Below, one piece after another: positions 7,393 through 7,642 of a DNA stretch of 7,642 nucleotides. This DNA is from an uncultured Eubacteriales bacterium (GTDB lineage Bacteria > Bacillota > Clostridia > Oscillospirales > Acutalibacteraceae). The notes beneath the pieces are model-generated. The model did no database searches and was not told the origin of the DNA. It saw nothing but the letters and a program-made list of their open reading frames with translations. Each line of letters begins with the position of its first letter. Positions within the stretch are counted from its first letter, which is position 1. The translations under genes and the position numbers were made by a program. The stretch is taken from positions 1 to 7,642 of the forward strand of contig ONUD01000152.1 of the NCBI GenBank assembly GCA_900320925.1, read 5' to 3'.

Positions 7393-7456
7393 AATTTTTT
7401 CGATTTTTAACAACGATTATTTATAAAAAATAACAATTGCAAAATCGAAAATAATT
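7393..7456. repeat. Inverted repeat in the AT-rich region upstream of tRNA-Pro
   Basis: The left arm at 7393-7407, read on the minus strand, starts AAAATCGAAAA, and the right arm (7441-7456) starts with the same 11 bases on the plus strand. A one-base bulge and four further matching bases (AATT) follow. The spacer is 33 bp and holds a smaller AT-only palindrome (7417-7433). The right arm lies between the -35 and -10 of the tRNA promoter, so it could be an operator. Chance in AT-rich DNA is possible, but the TCG core inside the match makes it less trivial. Confidence 0.5.
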
Positions 7457-7465
7457 TGCTATAAT
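7437..7465 (+). promoter_or_regulatory. Predicted promoter for tRNA-Pro
   Basis: TTGCAA (7437-7442) is a -35 with four of six consensus bases, followed by a 17-bp spacer and a perfect TATAAT (7460-7465) with the TGC extension (7457-7459). Transcription would start near 7472, about 20 nt before the mature 5' end of the tRNA, leaving a short leader for RNase P. It is the strongest promoter in the window. Confidence 0.8.
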
Positions 7466-7491
7466 TATATCTGTTGTGAACAGGTTGTTGA

Positions 7492-7565
7492 CCGGGTGTG
7501 GCGCAGATTGGTAGCGCGCTTGAATGGGGTTCAAGAGGCCGCTGGTTCGATTCCAGTCACTCGGA
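7492..7565 (+). tRNA. tRNA-Pro, anticodon GGG
   Basis: A full cloverleaf can be folded by hand. Acceptor stem CCGGGTG (7492-7498) pairs with CACTCGG (7558-7564), with one G-U at pair 4-69. The D stem is GCGC/GCGC; the anticodon stem CTTGA/TCAAG encloses the loop ATGGGGT, placing anticodon GGG at 7526-7528. The variable loop is AGGCC. The T arm GCTGG/CCAGT carries the TTCGATT loop. The C1-G72 pair and discriminator A73 (7565) are bacterial proline tRNA identity marks. It reads CCC and CCU codons. The next bases are CTC, so the CCA end is not encoded and must be added enzymatically. Confidence 0.96.
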
Positions 7566-7579
7566 CTCAAAAAACAAAG

Positions 7580-7630
7580 GGGTTTAAGAAAGTTCATTCA
7601 AACAATTTCTTGTCACTTAAACTTCTTTTA
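7580..7630 (+). terminator. Weak stem-loop after tRNA-Pro, possible terminator
   Basis: GTTTAAG (7582-7588) is the exact inverse of CTTAAAC (7616-7622), extendable by two G-U pairs, followed by TTCTTTTAT. An alternative inner pairing, AAGAAA (7586-7591) with TTTCTT (7606-7611), shares bases with the first, so the two folds exclude one another. The stem is AT-rich and the T run is interrupted, so this is a weak call; transcription may continue past the window edge. Confidence 0.3.
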
Positions 7631-7642
7631 TAGCCGAAGGTA

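Noticed and set aside
6988..7410. Plus-strand 140-codon frame running past the end of gpsA
   Set aside because: Out-of-frame shadow of gpsA that also runs through the terminator hairpin.

Overview
The window looks like a stretch of ordinary chromosome from a low-to-moderate GC Gram-positive bacterium (Firmicutes, probably class Clostridia; Ruminococcus/Oscillospiraceae relatives are my best guess, not proven). Supporting signs are an AddB-type (not RecB/RecC) recombination nuclease, strong GGAGG-like ribosome sites, extended -10 promoters of the form TGCTATAAT, AT-rich intergenic DNA against GC-balanced genes, and a tRNA gene without an encoded CCA end. No transposase, integrase, phage gene, CRISPR array or toxin gene is visible.

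Layout: a four-gene minus-strand operon fills positions 6210 down to 1, in the order trkA - trkH - rsmA (ksgA) - addB. The genes are tightly packed (10-nt gap, 20-nt gap, 4-nt ATGA overlap) and no internal terminator is visible. addB runs off the left edge: 832 codons are present, ending inside the C-terminal nuclease domain. At 6211-6341 two short promoters fire in opposite directions, one for the operon and one for a plus-strand gpsA-like gene (6342-7301). gpsA ends at a hairpin terminator (7310-7342). An AT-rich gap follows, holding an inverted repeat and a good promoter for tRNA-Pro(GGG) at 7492-7565. The last 77 bases hold only a weak stem-loop.

How the genes work together: TrkA (cytoplasmic RCK regulator) and TrkH (membrane channel subunit) together form a potassium uptake system. 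RsmA dimethylates two adenosines near the 3' end of 16S rRNA. AddB is one half of the AddAB double-strand-break resection enzyme; addA would be expected just beyond the left edge. GpsA makes sn-glycerol 3-phosphate for phospholipid synthesis, although this copy departs from the usual active-site sequence. Putting potassium transport in one transcript with rRNA modification and DNA repair is the least routine aspect of the gene order.

I did not find a convincing new biological system. The observations most worth following are the altered substrate-site residues of the GpsA-like protein and the inverted repeat overlapping the tRNA-Pro promoter.
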